From Schaedlerella glycyrrhizinilytica_A (GTDB lineage: Bacteria > Bacillota > Clostridia > Lachnospirales > Lachnospiraceae): a DNA stretch of 64,000 nt. Shown piece by piece: positions 17,501 to 26,203 of the stretch. Both the position numbers and the translations under genes were made by a program. The DNA lies in the NCBI RefSeq assembly GCF_042852765.1, contig NZ_AP031414.1; one strand, given 5' to 3'. Numbering within the stretch: position 1 is the stretch's first letter; each line of letters opens with the position of its first letter. Below the pieces are notes generated by a model that was not told where the DNA came from, did no database searches, and saw only the letters and a list, made by a program, of their open reading frames with translations.

Positions 17501-18334
17501 TTATACAAATGGATTCCAGAATCTGGATCCGTTTACAAATATCGTCAGTGCAAGAGAACCTGCCAGCACGACTGCTCCAAAGAGCATCGAGAACCAGTCG
17601 CCTTTTTTCAGCGGCTTTGCAACGTACCATGTACGTTTTTTGTGCTTTCCGAAGCCACGAAGTTCCATCGCGTTACTGATCAGTTCGATCCGGTCAAGCG
17701 TGGAAAAAATAAGCGGAACACAGATGTTCATGATATTTTTTACGCGCACTCCCAGTTTTTCTTTCTTTGAAAGATCCAGACCACGGCTCTGCTGTGCAAG
17801 AGCAATATCCTGATAATCACGGATCATATCCGGGAAATAACGCAACGTCAGAGACAACGCATACGCTCCTTTGTAATTGATTCCCACACGGTTTAATGAT
17901 GCTGCGAATTCACTCGGATTCGTTGTCAAAAGAAAGATCATTCCCATCGGGACAACCGATGCATATTTTGTGATCTTTGTCACCTGATAGAGCAGCTGCT
18001 CCAACGTCACCGTATACCGTCCGCTGAACCGGAACAATTCATGATTGGTTCCGTAAATCTCAATCCCATATTGCGGGCTGAACAGATAAGTCAGAAAAAA
18101 GTTCATTGCCAAAAAGATGATCACATAGATCGTCATTAGTTTGATCTGTTTGAATTGCAGCCCCGACATTTTAAAGAAGATAAGCGACAACAGCATCACC
18201 AGTAAAATATATCGGATATCATAGGAGAACATCACGGAAAATGTCATACAGATGAAACATACTAATTTTGTCAGACCGGACAAATTAAAAATAAAATTAT
18301 CCCGGTCAATATAGTCAAATAATTTTGCTTTCAT
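17501..18334 (-). CDS. ECF transporter transmembrane T component
   Basis: A 277-residue EcfT/CbiQ-family subunit that links the S component to the ATPase. It has several N-terminal membrane helices and the two short Ala-Arg-Gly-type coupling motifs, seen as AQQSRGLDL (about residue 190) and SNAMELRGFG (about residue 230). The start overlaps the EcfA stop (TGATG), implying translational coupling. Together with EcfA and the S component it forms a complete transporter. Confidence 0.9.
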   Translation of the reverse strand: MKAKLFDYIDRDNFIFNLSGLTKLVCFICMTFSVMFSYDIRYILLVMLLSLIFFKMSGLQFKQIKLMTIYVIIFLAMNFFLTYLFSPQYGIEIYGTNHELFRFSGRYTVTLEQLLYQVTKITKYASVVPMGMIFLLTTNPSEFAASLNRVGINYKGAYALSLTLRYFPDMIRDYQDIALAQQSRGLDLSKKEKLGVRVKNIMNICVPLIFSTLDRIELISNAMELRGFGKHKKRTWYVAKPLKKGDWFSMLFGAVVLAGSLALTIFVNGSRFWNPFV

Positions 18335-20049
18335 CAGCGGTATGTCCCCCTTTCATAATCAATAAAATTCTGTACAAATACAGACGGATCTTCGATTCCG
18401 ATCTTCACTGCCAGATCATACAGCGATGTCGTCTTTAAGTTTGCTCTTCCCGCGATCTCCTCATTTGTAAGGATCTCAACCGCGCTCGCATCTCCGATCT
18501 TCTTTCCATCGGAAATTACGATCGCATGCGGTGTGTATTCCAGCATCAGATGCATATCATGTGTGATCATGATGATCGTAACGCCCTCTTCATTTAACTT
18601 TTTCAGAAATTCCATGATTTCCGTGTAATGGTGATAATCCTGTCCGGCAGTCGGCTCGTCAAGGATCAGTACTTTCGGATCCAGGGCAAGCATGGACGCG
18701 ATCGTCACACGTTTCTTCTGTCCGAAACTCAATGCGGATACCGGCCACTTTTTAAACGGTGCAAGTCCGCAGATCTGCAGCGCCTTATCTACTTTCGGCT
18801 CGATCTCTTCCTCCGCAACGCCGCGGATACGAAGTCCCAGCGCCACCTCGTCGTAGATCATCGGTTTACAGATCATCTGGTTCGGGTTCTGCATCACAAA
18901 TCCGATCAAATGAGAACGTTCTTTGATCGTCTGCCCTTTCAGATCCTGATCTTTATATAAGATCCGTCCCTCATCTTCGGTCACAAACCCACAGATTACT
19001 TTTGCAAGCGTACTTTTTCCCGCCCCATTGGTTCCGACGATGCTGACCATCTCTCCCTCGTGGATCTGAAAACTTACATCCTGCAAAATCTTTCTTTTTT
19101 TCGTATACTGAAAACTCAAATGCTCTGCTTCCAAAATCACCGGGCGCTCTGCCTTTGGCTCTTTTTTCGTCTGTTCCAGATTCCATTTCAAAAGCGGTTC
19201 TTTCACTTTTTCAATATCCAGCGTTGCCAGTCTTCCGGCATGCATATCCGGCGTCACCTGAATGCCGGCATATTTCATTGCCGTAACATGAAGCGGCTCA
19301 CGGATTCCGAGTTTGGAAAGGATATCCGCCGACATCAGTTCATCCGGACTCATATCCGCCGCGATCCGCCCGTCGCTGACCACGATGATCCTGTCTACAT
19401 CCCGGTACAATACGTCTTCCAGACGATGTTCAACGATCACAACCGTCTTTCTGGAATTTTTCCATACACGGTCGATCAGATCGATCGCCGTCTTCCCGGT
19501 TGCCGGATCCAGGTTAGCAAGCGGTTCGTCGAACAGCAGAATATCCACATCATCCACCATAACGCCTGCAAACGATACGCGCTGCTTCTGACCACCTGAC
19601 AACTCAAACGGTGAGGATTTCAACAGTTTTCCCATATCGACAATTTCTGCAACTTTCTGCACCTGCGCTTTCATCTGCTCCTGTTTCACACAATCGTTTT
19701 CCAGAGCAAATGCCACGTCCTCTCCTACCGTCAGACCGATGAACTGTCCGTCGGCGTCCTGAAGAACGGTTCCGACTTTTTTGGAAAGTTCAAAAATGTT
19801 CATTTCTTTTGTTTCTTTTCCGCCGATTTTCAGGCTTCCTTTGATCTCGCCCTTATACGCAAACGGAATCAATCCGTTCAGACAGTTGCCAAGCGTACTT
19901 TTTCCGCTTCCGCTCGGTCCGACGAGCAATACTTTTTCGCCCTCATAAATCGTCAGATTAATATCATGCAGTGTCGGCTCTGCCTGACTGAAATACTGAA
20001 AGCTGAAATCTTTGAATTCGATCACAGGTTTTCGTTCTGTATAATTCAT
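18334..20049 (-). CDS. ECF transporter ATPase with two nucleotide-binding domains
   Basis: A 571-residue tandem ATPase, equivalent to EcfA1 and EcfA2 in one chain. Domain 1 has Walker A GPSGSGKST (44-52), LSGGQKQR and LLFDEP. Domain 2 begins near residue 305 with VGTNGAGKST, LSFGQKKR (Gly-to-Phe change in the signature) and ILDEPTAG. The double-ATPase layout resembles B. subtilis YkoD and is common in dedicated ECF systems. It energises uptake through the EcfT and S subunits encoded downstream. It lies 15 bases after the GNAT-GntR gene. Confidence 0.92.
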   Translation of the reverse strand: MNYTERKPVIEFKDFSFQYFSQAEPTLHDINLTIYEGEKVLLVGPSGSGKSTLGNCLNGLIPFAYKGEIKGSLKIGGKETKEMNIFELSKKVGTVLQDADGQFIGLTVGEDVAFALENDCVKQEQMKAQVQKVAEIVDMGKLLKSSPFELSGGQKQRVSFAGVMVDDVDILLFDEPLANLDPATGKTAIDLIDRVWKNSRKTVVIVEHRLEDVLYRDVDRIIVVSDGRIAADMSPDELMSADILSKLGIREPLHVTAMKYAGIQVTPDMHAGRLATLDIEKVKEPLLKWNLEQTKKEPKAERPVILEAEHLSFQYTKKRKILQDVSFQIHEGEMVSIVGTNGAGKSTLAKVICGFVTEDEGRILYKDQDLKGQTIKERSHLIGFVMQNPNQMICKPMIYDEVALGLRIRGVAEEEIEPKVDKALQICGLAPFKKWPVSALSFGQKKRVTIASMLALDPKVLILDEPTAGQDYHHYTEIMEFLKKLNEEGVTIIMITHDMHLMLEYTPHAIVISDGKKIGDASAVEILTNEEIAGRANLKTTSLYDLAVKIGIEDPSVFVQNFIDYERGTYR

Positions 20050-20064
20050 TGTCTCCTCCCGTTC

Positions 20065-21618
20065 CTACCATCTGAACTGGATCTGATATTTCCCGGAACA
20101 GAAATAATATTTGATCCTTGCATATGGTTTTTGTTTTTTATCAAAAAGCAACTGTTCAAAATGAAGCACCGGCGTTCCCGGCTCGATTTTCAAAAACGGA
20201 ACGACCTGCTCGTCCGCCTCCATCAGCTGAACGCTCATCTCCGATCCGGCAGCCAGCCGATAAAGCCCCTTGTTCATAAATTCCAGTAACTGCTCTTCAT
20301 TTCCCGTGTCGATCTGATTTTCCGCCAGCACATCCAACGGAATCTGCAGAAAACTCTGCCCGATCGGGTCGTTCTCTCCCACATAGACATTATTGCTTGC
20401 CAGAACTTCTTCCCCATCCGCCAGATGAAGTTTGATCTGTGCGATCTTTGTCGGAAGCCCCATATTATAATCTATCCGAATATCGGTAATCTTTTCCAAC
20501 GCATCTTCCGAAAGGAAATTATAAATCTTATCCGCCTGCTTCTTCGCCCGATCATACGAAACAAAAGTCCCTTTTCCCTGCTTTTTATAAATATATCCAT
20601 CCTGATTCAGGATCGTCAATGCCTGACGCAATGTATTTCTGCTCACATGATATTTCTCAGCAAGAAGATGTTCGGACGGAAGAAGGCTTCCTTTTTCATA
20701 CACTCCGTTTACAATATCTTCATACAGCTGATTGTAAATCGGAATATACGACGGCATTCCTTTTTTATGCGGATTTACCTTCTCCGCTCCCGAATCTTTC
20801 TCCTGCTCTTTCTGCACATTTTCCTGCTGACCGCCATTTGCCGGCTTTGTCAATGTACCCCATTCTCCGATCTTCCGAAATCCGATCCGATGGTAGAGAT
20901 TGTGTTCCTCACCCTGAATGCTGAACAGACATGGGGTCTTTCCTTTCGCAAGGATATCCCTGCACAGTTTGCTCACAACCTGTCCGCCGAGTCCCTGCCC
21001 TCTTGCTTCCGGAGCTGTCGACACACCGCCGATCATCGTCGTGGCTTCGCATTGTGCCGCACTGTTCGCATGTGCGATGATTTTCCCGTCTCTTCTTATT
21101 ATATAGTGAACTCCGCAATTCTTCCCGATCCGGTCCGCGATCATCTGTTTCGATGTGTACAAATGCCGCAATTCGTCAATGCTCTGCAAAAATGCAAAAA
21201 TATCATCCACATCTTCCATACCTGCCGCATGGATTTCCGGATTTTCCTTTTCCAGGCATGTCTCATCCGCAAATAAATACAAACCTCTCGACTCCAGGAC
21301 ATGCTCGGTTAAAATCCGTTGTACGATCTGTACAGTCTGCGTTTTTCCCATCACAACATCCGGGATATAGCTGGAAAATAACTGTTCCAGAAATGAGATA
21401 TTCACTTCATTTTCCCGGCAGTACAAAAGAAAATTCTGGTAGAAGCAAAGATAAACACCTTTTATCTCTCCTTGCTCCTCATCCATATACACGGTCTGAA
21501 ACGACTCTTCAAATCCGAAATCTTCAATGTCTGCCAGCAAAAATGTATTATATACCGCCTCTTCTTTTAAATATGCCAGAAGCCATTCTTTATCTTTCTC
21601 GGTACATTCTCTGACCAT
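20065..21618 (-). CDS. GNAT acetyltransferase fused to a GntR/UTRA transcription regulator
   Basis: A 517-residue two-part protein. Residues 1-260 form a GNAT-type acetyltransferase: a divergent N-terminal half and a clear C-terminal GNAT core with the acetyl-CoA loop RGQGLG at 206-211 and the LYHRIGFRKIGEW ending. After a charged linker (about 263-288) comes a GntR winged helix (290-355, IPIYNQLYEDIVNGVYEKGS, VSRNTLRQAL) and a UTRA effector domain to the end (LHFEQLLFDKKQKPYARIKYYF). It sits second in the SAM hydrolase/ECF operon and probably autoregulates it. Such a fusion is unusual to my knowledge. The ribosome site GAAAGGGAA precedes the ATG, and no internal stop or frameshift separates the halves. 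Confidence 0.85.
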   Translation of the reverse strand: MVRECTEKDKEWLLAYLKEEAVYNTFLLADIEDFGFEESFQTVYMDEEQGEIKGVYLCFYQNFLLYCRENEVNISFLEQLFSSYIPDVVMGKTQTVQIVQRILTEHVLESRGLYLFADETCLEKENPEIHAAGMEDVDDIFAFLQSIDELRHLYTSKQMIADRIGKNCGVHYIIRRDGKIIAHANSAAQCEATTMIGGVSTAPEARGQGLGGQVVSKLCRDILAKGKTPCLFSIQGEEHNLYHRIGFRKIGEWGTLTKPANGGQQENVQKEQEKDSGAEKVNPHKKGMPSYIPIYNQLYEDIVNGVYEKGSLLPSEHLLAEKYHVSRNTLRQALTILNQDGYIYKKQGKGTFVSYDRAKKQADKIYNFLSEDALEKITDIRIDYNMGLPTKIAQIKLHLADGEEVLASNNVYVGENDPIGQSFLQIPLDVLAENQIDTGNEEQLLEFMNKGLYRLAAGSEMSVQLMEADEQVVPFLKIEPGTPVLHFEQLLFDKKQKPYARIKYYFCSGKYQIQFRW

Positions 21619-21630
21619 CGTGTTCCCTTT

Positions 21631-22491
21631 CTAATCTTCGTAAATAATCTTCGGCGCTTTGCGGATCGTGATCCTCCAGTTCGTTCCGGTGCCGATATTA
21701 TAAGCACGCGCAAAACTTCCCTGGTTGATCGCCACTGCCATACAGTCCAGACTGTTGACATAGACAAGCGGCTCTCCTACATACACATCCGCAAAACTCT
21801 TTGCGTAAACCAGAATATTCTTGTAAAGCGTTCTGGTTTCATTTTCTATACTGATCTCCACTCTTCCGCCATGACCAACGCCGAGCTTTTTAAACAGTTC
21901 TCTGGAAATGTTCGTCCAGAGGCTTCCGAAACGTACGTCCAGTACGTCGATCGTACCGCTCACTTTTTCTCCGTCGTAAACCGGCTCTACGATCGGCAGC
22001 TCGATCACACTGTCCACATCAACCTCCGGTCCGACTTCCTCAAAGCTGATCACACCGGCTGCAAGCTTCGCTCCGGTATAAGCGTAGATGTCTCTTCCGT
22101 GGAACGTATAGCTCTCTCCGGAATTCGGCAGTCTGTTCACACTCTCGTCAATCACTCTTGCTCCGTCCAGCCCAATGATCCGTTTTACATGGGTCAGAGT
22201 TCCGTTGTCCGGAGATACGATATACTGTCCGCCTTTTGTCTTTACGACGATGCTCCGTCTTGTGGATCCGACTCCCGGATCTACCACGCTCACGAACACC
22301 GAACCCTCCGGCCAGTAGCTCACTGTCTGAATCAGCCGGTAAGATGCCTCCCAAATGTCATACTGCGGGATCTCATGTGTCAGATCAGAAATTCTCAGTT
22401 CCTGATCAACTCCATAGGCAACTCCGTACATTGCACTTACGGCTCCGTCTGCTGTTCCAAAATCCGATTGCAAAATAAGTGGTTTTTTCAT
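21631..22491 (-). CDS. SAM hydrolase / SAM hydroxide adenosyltransferase (DUF62), copy 1
   Basis: First gene of the ECF operon, 286 residues, paralogous to copy 2 and sharing the hydrolase set: QSDFG at the start, Asp71 and Arg78 (VVDPGVGSTRR), PDNGTLT and His131 in FHGRD. The expected reaction is SAM plus water to adenosine plus methionine. The start at 22491 is chosen because AAAGGAAAAC precedes it and the sequence aligns with copy 2; a longer frame from 22539 adds 16 unrelated residues. The gap to the regulator gene is only 12 bases. Confidence 0.92.
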   Translation of the reverse strand: MKKPLILQSDFGTADGAVSAMYGVAYGVDQELRISDLTHEIPQYDIWEASYRLIQTVSYWPEGSVFVSVVDPGVGSTRRSIVVKTKGGQYIVSPDNGTLTHVKRIIGLDGARVIDESVNRLPNSGESYTFHGRDIYAYTGAKLAAGVISFEEVGPEVDVDSVIELPIVEPVYDGEKVSGTIDVLDVRFGSLWTNISRELFKKLGVGHGGRVEISIENETRTLYKNILVYAKSFADVYVGEPLVYVNSLDCMAVAINQGSFARAYNIGTGTNWRITIRKAPKIIYED

Positions 22492-22543
22492 AGTTTTCCT
22501 TTCCTTTTCGGCTAAGGGTTTTCGAAAATGCCCTTGCAAACAC

Positions 22544-22573
22544 AGTATAGTTCGACAATGTTTCCACTGTCAA
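22544..22573 (-). promoter_or_regulatory. Promoter of the SAM hydrolase/ECF operon
   Basis: Minus strand TTGACA (22568-22573) and TATACT (22544-22549) with an 18-base spacer, about 50 bases before the first start codon. Confidence 0.7.
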
Positions 22574-22580
22574 TAGCAAC

Positions 22581-22591
22581 TTGTTGAACAA
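22581..22591. promoter_or_regulatory. Candidate operator palindrome upstream of the operon promoter
   Basis: TTGTT-G-AACAA, a short inverted repeat with an odd centre, lies 8 bases upstream of the -35 box. It could be a site for the GntR-type regulator or for the divergent ArsR protein; the link is positional only. Confidence 0.35.
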
Positions 22592-22735
22592 CTGGTTTTT
22601 GGATATGATATTATCTTATCTTTATTTATTAGTATTTTTAATAAACTGATTTTCTCTGTGTTTTTCCTGTGAGATATGGTATGATTTGATTAGTCTGAAT
22701 TACAAGAAAACGATTGGAAAGGAATATAATTACCA

Positions 22736-23026
22736 ATGCCTGATATTGAAACATTTGAAAAAATCTCAGATCTTTTTAAACAGTTGGGAGATCCCACAAG
22801 AATGCGGATTTTCTGGATTTTATGCCACCATGAAGAATGTGTGATCCATATTTCCGCCAGAATGGATATGAGCAGTCCCGCCGTCGCGCACCATCTCCGC
22901 CTGTTGAAAACAAGCGGTCTGGTCACTTCCAGACGGCAGGGAAAAGAAACCTATTACCGCGCCAGTGATTCCGACAAAACACAGGCGCTCCATCAGATGA
23001 TCGAATATCTGATGGGACTCACCTGA
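22736..23026 (+). CDS. ArsR-family transcriptional regulator
   Basis: A 96-residue winged-helix protein of the ArsR/SmtB family (FKQLGDPTRMRIFWIL, then MSSPAVAHHLRLLKTSGLVTSRRQGKETYY). The recognition helix and wing are intact. The metal-binding ELCVCDL motif of alpha-3 is replaced by EECVIHI, with only one Cys, so a classical As/Cd site is absent. It is divergent from the SAM hydrolase/ECF operon with a 245-base shared region. A -10-like TATGAT stands near 22679. It may respond to a non-metal signal or regulate the operon, but neither is shown. It converges on the HD gene. Confidence 0.9.
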   Translation: MPDIETFEKISDLFKQLGDPTRMRIFWILCHHEECVIHISARMDMSSPAVAHHLRLLKTSGLVTSRRQGKETYYRASDSDKTQALHQMIEYLMGLT

Positions 23027-23032
23027 CAGCGC

Positions 23033-23569
23033 TTACCGACAGATCAGACGCTCTGCCCACTGCTGAAACTCTGTTTCGATTTCTCTCCAGTTTCGCTCCG
23101 ATACGTCTGGTTCGGAATACAATTCTTGCGCTTCCATTTCCAGACTTCCCGTCATCAGATGGCGAAACTCGTAGACAAGAACCGCGTCATCAATTTCTTT
23201 CCAGGTTTGCTGTTCTTCCTCGGTCAGATTTTCCAGATGAAAGTGTTTCCAGATAACCGACATGATCTTCGCTTCGATTTCCAGATAATTGTTCAAGTGC
23301 TCTTTCACCGGTCGGATGATATCGGAAATATAAGCCTCGCTGGCATCGTGCAAAAGACAAGCCAGCTGCATCCTCTCCGGCAGTTCTCTCGCTTTCGCTT
23401 CTTTTGCACAGTTGATCGAATGCTGTGCAACCGAATAAAAATGCCGGATATGTCCGCCGCCCCTACATAAGAGACTTAACGCGCGGGCAATATCCTCCAG
23501 CGCAACATTTTCTTCCGTCATCCCCATCGGATCGAATGTTCTCCCGTAAAATGTGTTCATGACGCTCAT
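23033..23569 (-). CDS. HD-domain phosphohydrolase (YfbR-like)
   Basis: A 178-residue metal-dependent HD hydrolase. The metal ligands are visible as H in HFYSVAQHS, the HD pair in LLHDASEAYISDI and a downstream Asp near IDDAVL. The closest recognisable relatives are YfbR-type 5'-nucleotidases and small HD proteins of phage or plasmid origin; the substrate is probably a nucleotide (inference). It is convergent with the ArsR gene and lies upstream of the trp genes' distal end on the same strand, with about 60 bases before it. AGGGGAA precedes the ATG. Confidence 0.85.
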   Translation of the reverse strand: MSVMNTFYGRTFDPMGMTEENVALEDIARALSLLCRGGGHIRHFYSVAQHSINCAKEAKARELPERMQLACLLHDASEAYISDIIRPVKEHLNNYLEIEAKIMSVIWKHFHLENLTEEEQQTWKEIDDAVLVYEFRHLMTGSLEMEAQELYSEPDVSERNWREIETEFQQWAERLICR

Positions 23570-23626
23570 TTTTCATTCCCCTGTCTATTTGATATACTCC
23601 TACAATAAAACGCTGAAAAAGTTATG

Positions 23627-24403
23627 TCAAATATTTTTCACTGCATCTTTCATTTCTTTTATATAGCTTCCGATGTATTGAGGCGCCGTTTTCCCATAGT
23701 TTTCCAACAATTTTACAATTGCAGAACCGACAATCACGCCATCCGCAACCCCTGCCATCTTTTTTGCCTGTTCCGGAGTAGAAATGCCAAATCCGATCGC
23801 ACACGGGATTTTTGTGTACGTTCGGATAATCCGGACAATCGACTCCAGATCCGTATTGATCTCATTTCTCATTCCGGTAACTCCAAGGCTGGATACAAGA
23901 TACAAAAATCCCTCTGCCTCTTTCGCGATCATTCCTATACGCTCCTCGGAAGTCGGAGCAATCAATGAAATCAAATCTACCTGATACTTTCTGCTTATTG
24001 GAAGAAATTCCTCTCTTTCTTCAAAAGGCAGATCCGGTAAAATAATCCCATCGACTCCGATTTCTCCACACAATGCGAAAAAACGATCTGCGCCATAAGT
24101 AAAAACAACATTTGCGTAAGTCATGAATACGAATGGTATCGTAATCTCTTTTCGCAATTCCCGTACCATATCAAACACCCGATCTGTCGTAATCCCTCCT
24201 GACAACGCTCTGATATTTGCTCCCTGAATCACAGGTCCTTCCGCCGTCGGATCCGAAAACGGAATACCAAGTTCGATCAGATCCGCCCCGTTTCTCACAG
24301 CTTCCCGAACTGCTTTTTTTGTTGTCTCAAGATCCGGATCCCCACATGTTATAAACGGAATAAACGCCTTTCCTTTTTGAAATGCCAGTTCGAGCTTACT
24401 CAT
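23627..24403 (-). CDS. trpA: Tryptophan synthase alpha chain
   Basis: Cleaves indole-3-glycerol phosphate to indole and glyceraldehyde 3-phosphate and passes indole to TrpB. The 258-residue TIM barrel has the family motifs FIPFITCGDPDLETT, the catalytic Glu in LIELGIPFSDPTAEGPVIQ (with the Asp following), GVTGMRNEI and GFGISTPEQA. The start ATG overlaps the trpB stop (ATGAGTAA), implying translational coupling. Last gene of the T-box-controlled trpDCFBA operon. Confidence 0.96.
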   Translation of the reverse strand: MSKLELAFQKGKAFIPFITCGDPDLETTKKAVREAVRNGADLIELGIPFSDPTAEGPVIQGANIRALSGGITTDRVFDMVRELRKEITIPFVFMTYANVVFTYGADRFFALCGEIGVDGIILPDLPFEEREEFLPISRKYQVDLISLIAPTSEERIGMIAKEAEGFLYLVSSLGVTGMRNEINTDLESIVRIIRTYTKIPCAIGFGISTPEQAKKMAGVADGVIVGSAIVKLLENYGKTAPQYIGSYIKEMKDAVKNI

Positions 24404-25586
24404 AAATATCCTCCCCCCTATATCGTGCGATCGCCACACAATCTTTGTCTCCTCGTCCGGAAATCGTTATCACAATACTTTGATCTTTTTTCATTCCCGG
24501 CGCCAGTTTCATCGCATATGCAACCGCATGAGCAGACTCGATTGCAGGAATGATCCCTTCGGTCTTGGCAAGATATTCAAATGCATCTACCGCCTCCTCA
24601 TCTGTAACCGGAACATATTCTGCCCTTCCGATATCATAAAGATGTGCATGCTCCGGTCCGATCCCCGGATAATCTAAGCCTGCCGAAATCGAATAGACCG
24701 GTGCGATCTGTCCATATTCATCCTGACAAAAATAGGATTTCATCCCGTGAAATATCCCGACTTTTCCTGTATTTATCGTTGCCGCAGTTTCAAATGTTCC
24801 GATTCCTCTGCCTGCCGCCTCACATCCGATCAGCCGTACAGACGGAACATCGATAAAATGATAAAAACTTCCGATCGCGTTTGAACCTCCGCCGACACAG
24901 GCAATGACCGTATCCGGAAGTTTTCCTTCTTTTTCCAACATCTGCAAACGGATTTCTTTGGAGATCACTGACTGAAAATCACGCACGATCATCGGAAATG
25001 GGTGCGGTCCCATGACCGATCCCAAACAATAATGTGTATCACTGATTCGGGAAGTCCATTCTCTCATCGCCTCAGACACTGCGTCTTTCAACGTTGCCGT
25101 CCCCGATGTGACAGGAATAACTTTCGCCCCAAGAAGACGCATCCGATATACATTCAACGCCTGCCGGATCGTATCTTCTTCTCCCATAAATACAACGCAT
25201 TCCATTCCGAACAATGCGGCAGCGGTCGCTGTTGCCACACCATGCTGTCCGGCCCCGGTCTCCGCGATCAAACGTGTCTTTCCCATTTTCTTTGCCAAAA
25301 GCGCCTGTCCTAATACGTTGTTGATCTTATGTGCCCCCGTATGGTTTAAGTCTTCCCGTTTCAAATAAATCCTGGCTCCGCCCAGATCTTCTGTCATTTT
25401 TTTTGCAAAATACAATCTCGACGGTCTTCCCGCATATTCATTGAACAATCCTGTCAATTCTCTGTTAAATTCCGGATCTGCCTTATAGACATTATATGCA
25501 TTCTCCAATTCGATCACCGCATTCATCAATGTCTCCGGAATATATTGTCCGCCATGGATTCCAAAACGTCCCTTTTGATTCGTCAT
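24396..25586 (-). CDS. trpB: Tryptophan synthase beta chain
   Basis: PLP enzyme joining indole to serine to make tryptophan; forms the alpha2-beta2 complex with TrpA. The 396-residue length is normal. The PLP lysine lies in REDLNHTGAHKINNVLGQ, the phosphate-binding loop in CVGGGSNAIG, and the substrate loop in AETGAGQHG. It overlaps trpF by 4 bases (ATGA) and trpA by 8. Confidence 0.97.
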   Translation of the reverse strand: MTNQKGRFGIHGGQYIPETLMNAVIELENAYNVYKADPEFNRELTGLFNEYAGRPSRLYFAKKMTEDLGGARIYLKREDLNHTGAHKINNVLGQALLAKKMGKTRLIAETGAGQHGVATATAAALFGMECVVFMGEEDTIRQALNVYRMRLLGAKVIPVTSGTATLKDAVSEAMREWTSRISDTHYCLGSVMGPHPFPMIVRDFQSVISKEIRLQMLEKEGKLPDTVIACVGGGSNAIGSFYHFIDVPSVRLIGCEAAGRGIGTFETAATINTGKVGIFHGMKSYFCQDEYGQIAPVYSISAGLDYPGIGPEHAHLYDIGRAEYVPVTDEEAVDAFEYLAKTEGIIPAIESAHAVAYAMKLAPGMKKDQSIVITISGRGDKDCVAIARYRGEDIYE

Positions 25587-26197
25587 ATATTTACCTCCTT
25601 TTGTTGTCGTACCGCCCGGATAAACGCCTCTATTTTTTCCGGATCCTTTTTCCCGTCCGTCTCAATTCCCGAACTGACGTCTACCGCAAACGGATGCAGT
25701 TCCTTAATTGCCACGCCGACATTTTTTTCGTCCAATCCTCCTGCCAGAAAATAAGGTCTCCGTATTTCTGAAAGGATCTTCCAATCAAACGTCTTACCTG
25801 TTCCTGCCCCGGAATCTGCCATAATGTAATCTGCCGTGCTTTGTTCTGCCGCTTTCAACACCATTCGATCGACAGCACGAACCGCTTGGATCAACGGTTT
25901 TTTCGTCTTTTCTCTCAGCTTTTTCAAGTAAGAAGCATCTTCGTTTCCGTGGAGCTGTGCAAGATCGATCACCCCGGATTCCAACAGTGAAACGACCTTA
26001 TCTGCATCCTCATTTACAAATACTCCGACCGCCCGAATCGCTGGATCCAAATTTCTTTTCAATAATGCCGCTGTTTCCGGATCAACGTATCTTTTACTTT
26101 CTCTTGCAAATACAAAGCCGATCATATCCGGTTTCCATTGATTGACTATTTTTATCTCTTCCACCTTTCTCAATCCGCACAATTTAATTTTTGTCAC
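25583..26197 (-). CDS. trpF: Phosphoribosylanthranilate isomerase
   Basis: A 204-residue TIM barrel catalysing the Amadori rearrangement of phosphoribosylanthranilate. Catalytic Cys7 is in KLCGLRKVEEI, with the general acid Asp in DSGAGTGKTFDW, and the phosphate loop is seen in PYFLAGGLDEKNV with DVSSGIE. It is stand-alone, not fused to TrpC. It overlaps trpB by 4 bases and lies 6 bases after trpC. Confidence 0.95.
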   Translation of the reverse strand: MTKIKLCGLRKVEEIKIVNQWKPDMIGFVFARESKRYVDPETAALLKRNLDPAIRAVGVFVNEDADKVVSLLESGVIDLAQLHGNEDASYLKKLREKTKKPLIQAVRAVDRMVLKAAEQSTADYIMADSGAGTGKTFDWKILSEIRRPYFLAGGLDEKNVGVAIKELHPFAVDVSSGIETDGKKDPEKIEAFIRAVRQQKEVNI

Positions 26198-26203
26198 TTT
26201 GCC

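Noticed and set aside
20425..21276. A 283-codon plus-strand frame opposite the GNAT-GntR gene
   Set aside because: Mirror frame; the minus-strand protein carries both conserved domains, and this one carries none.
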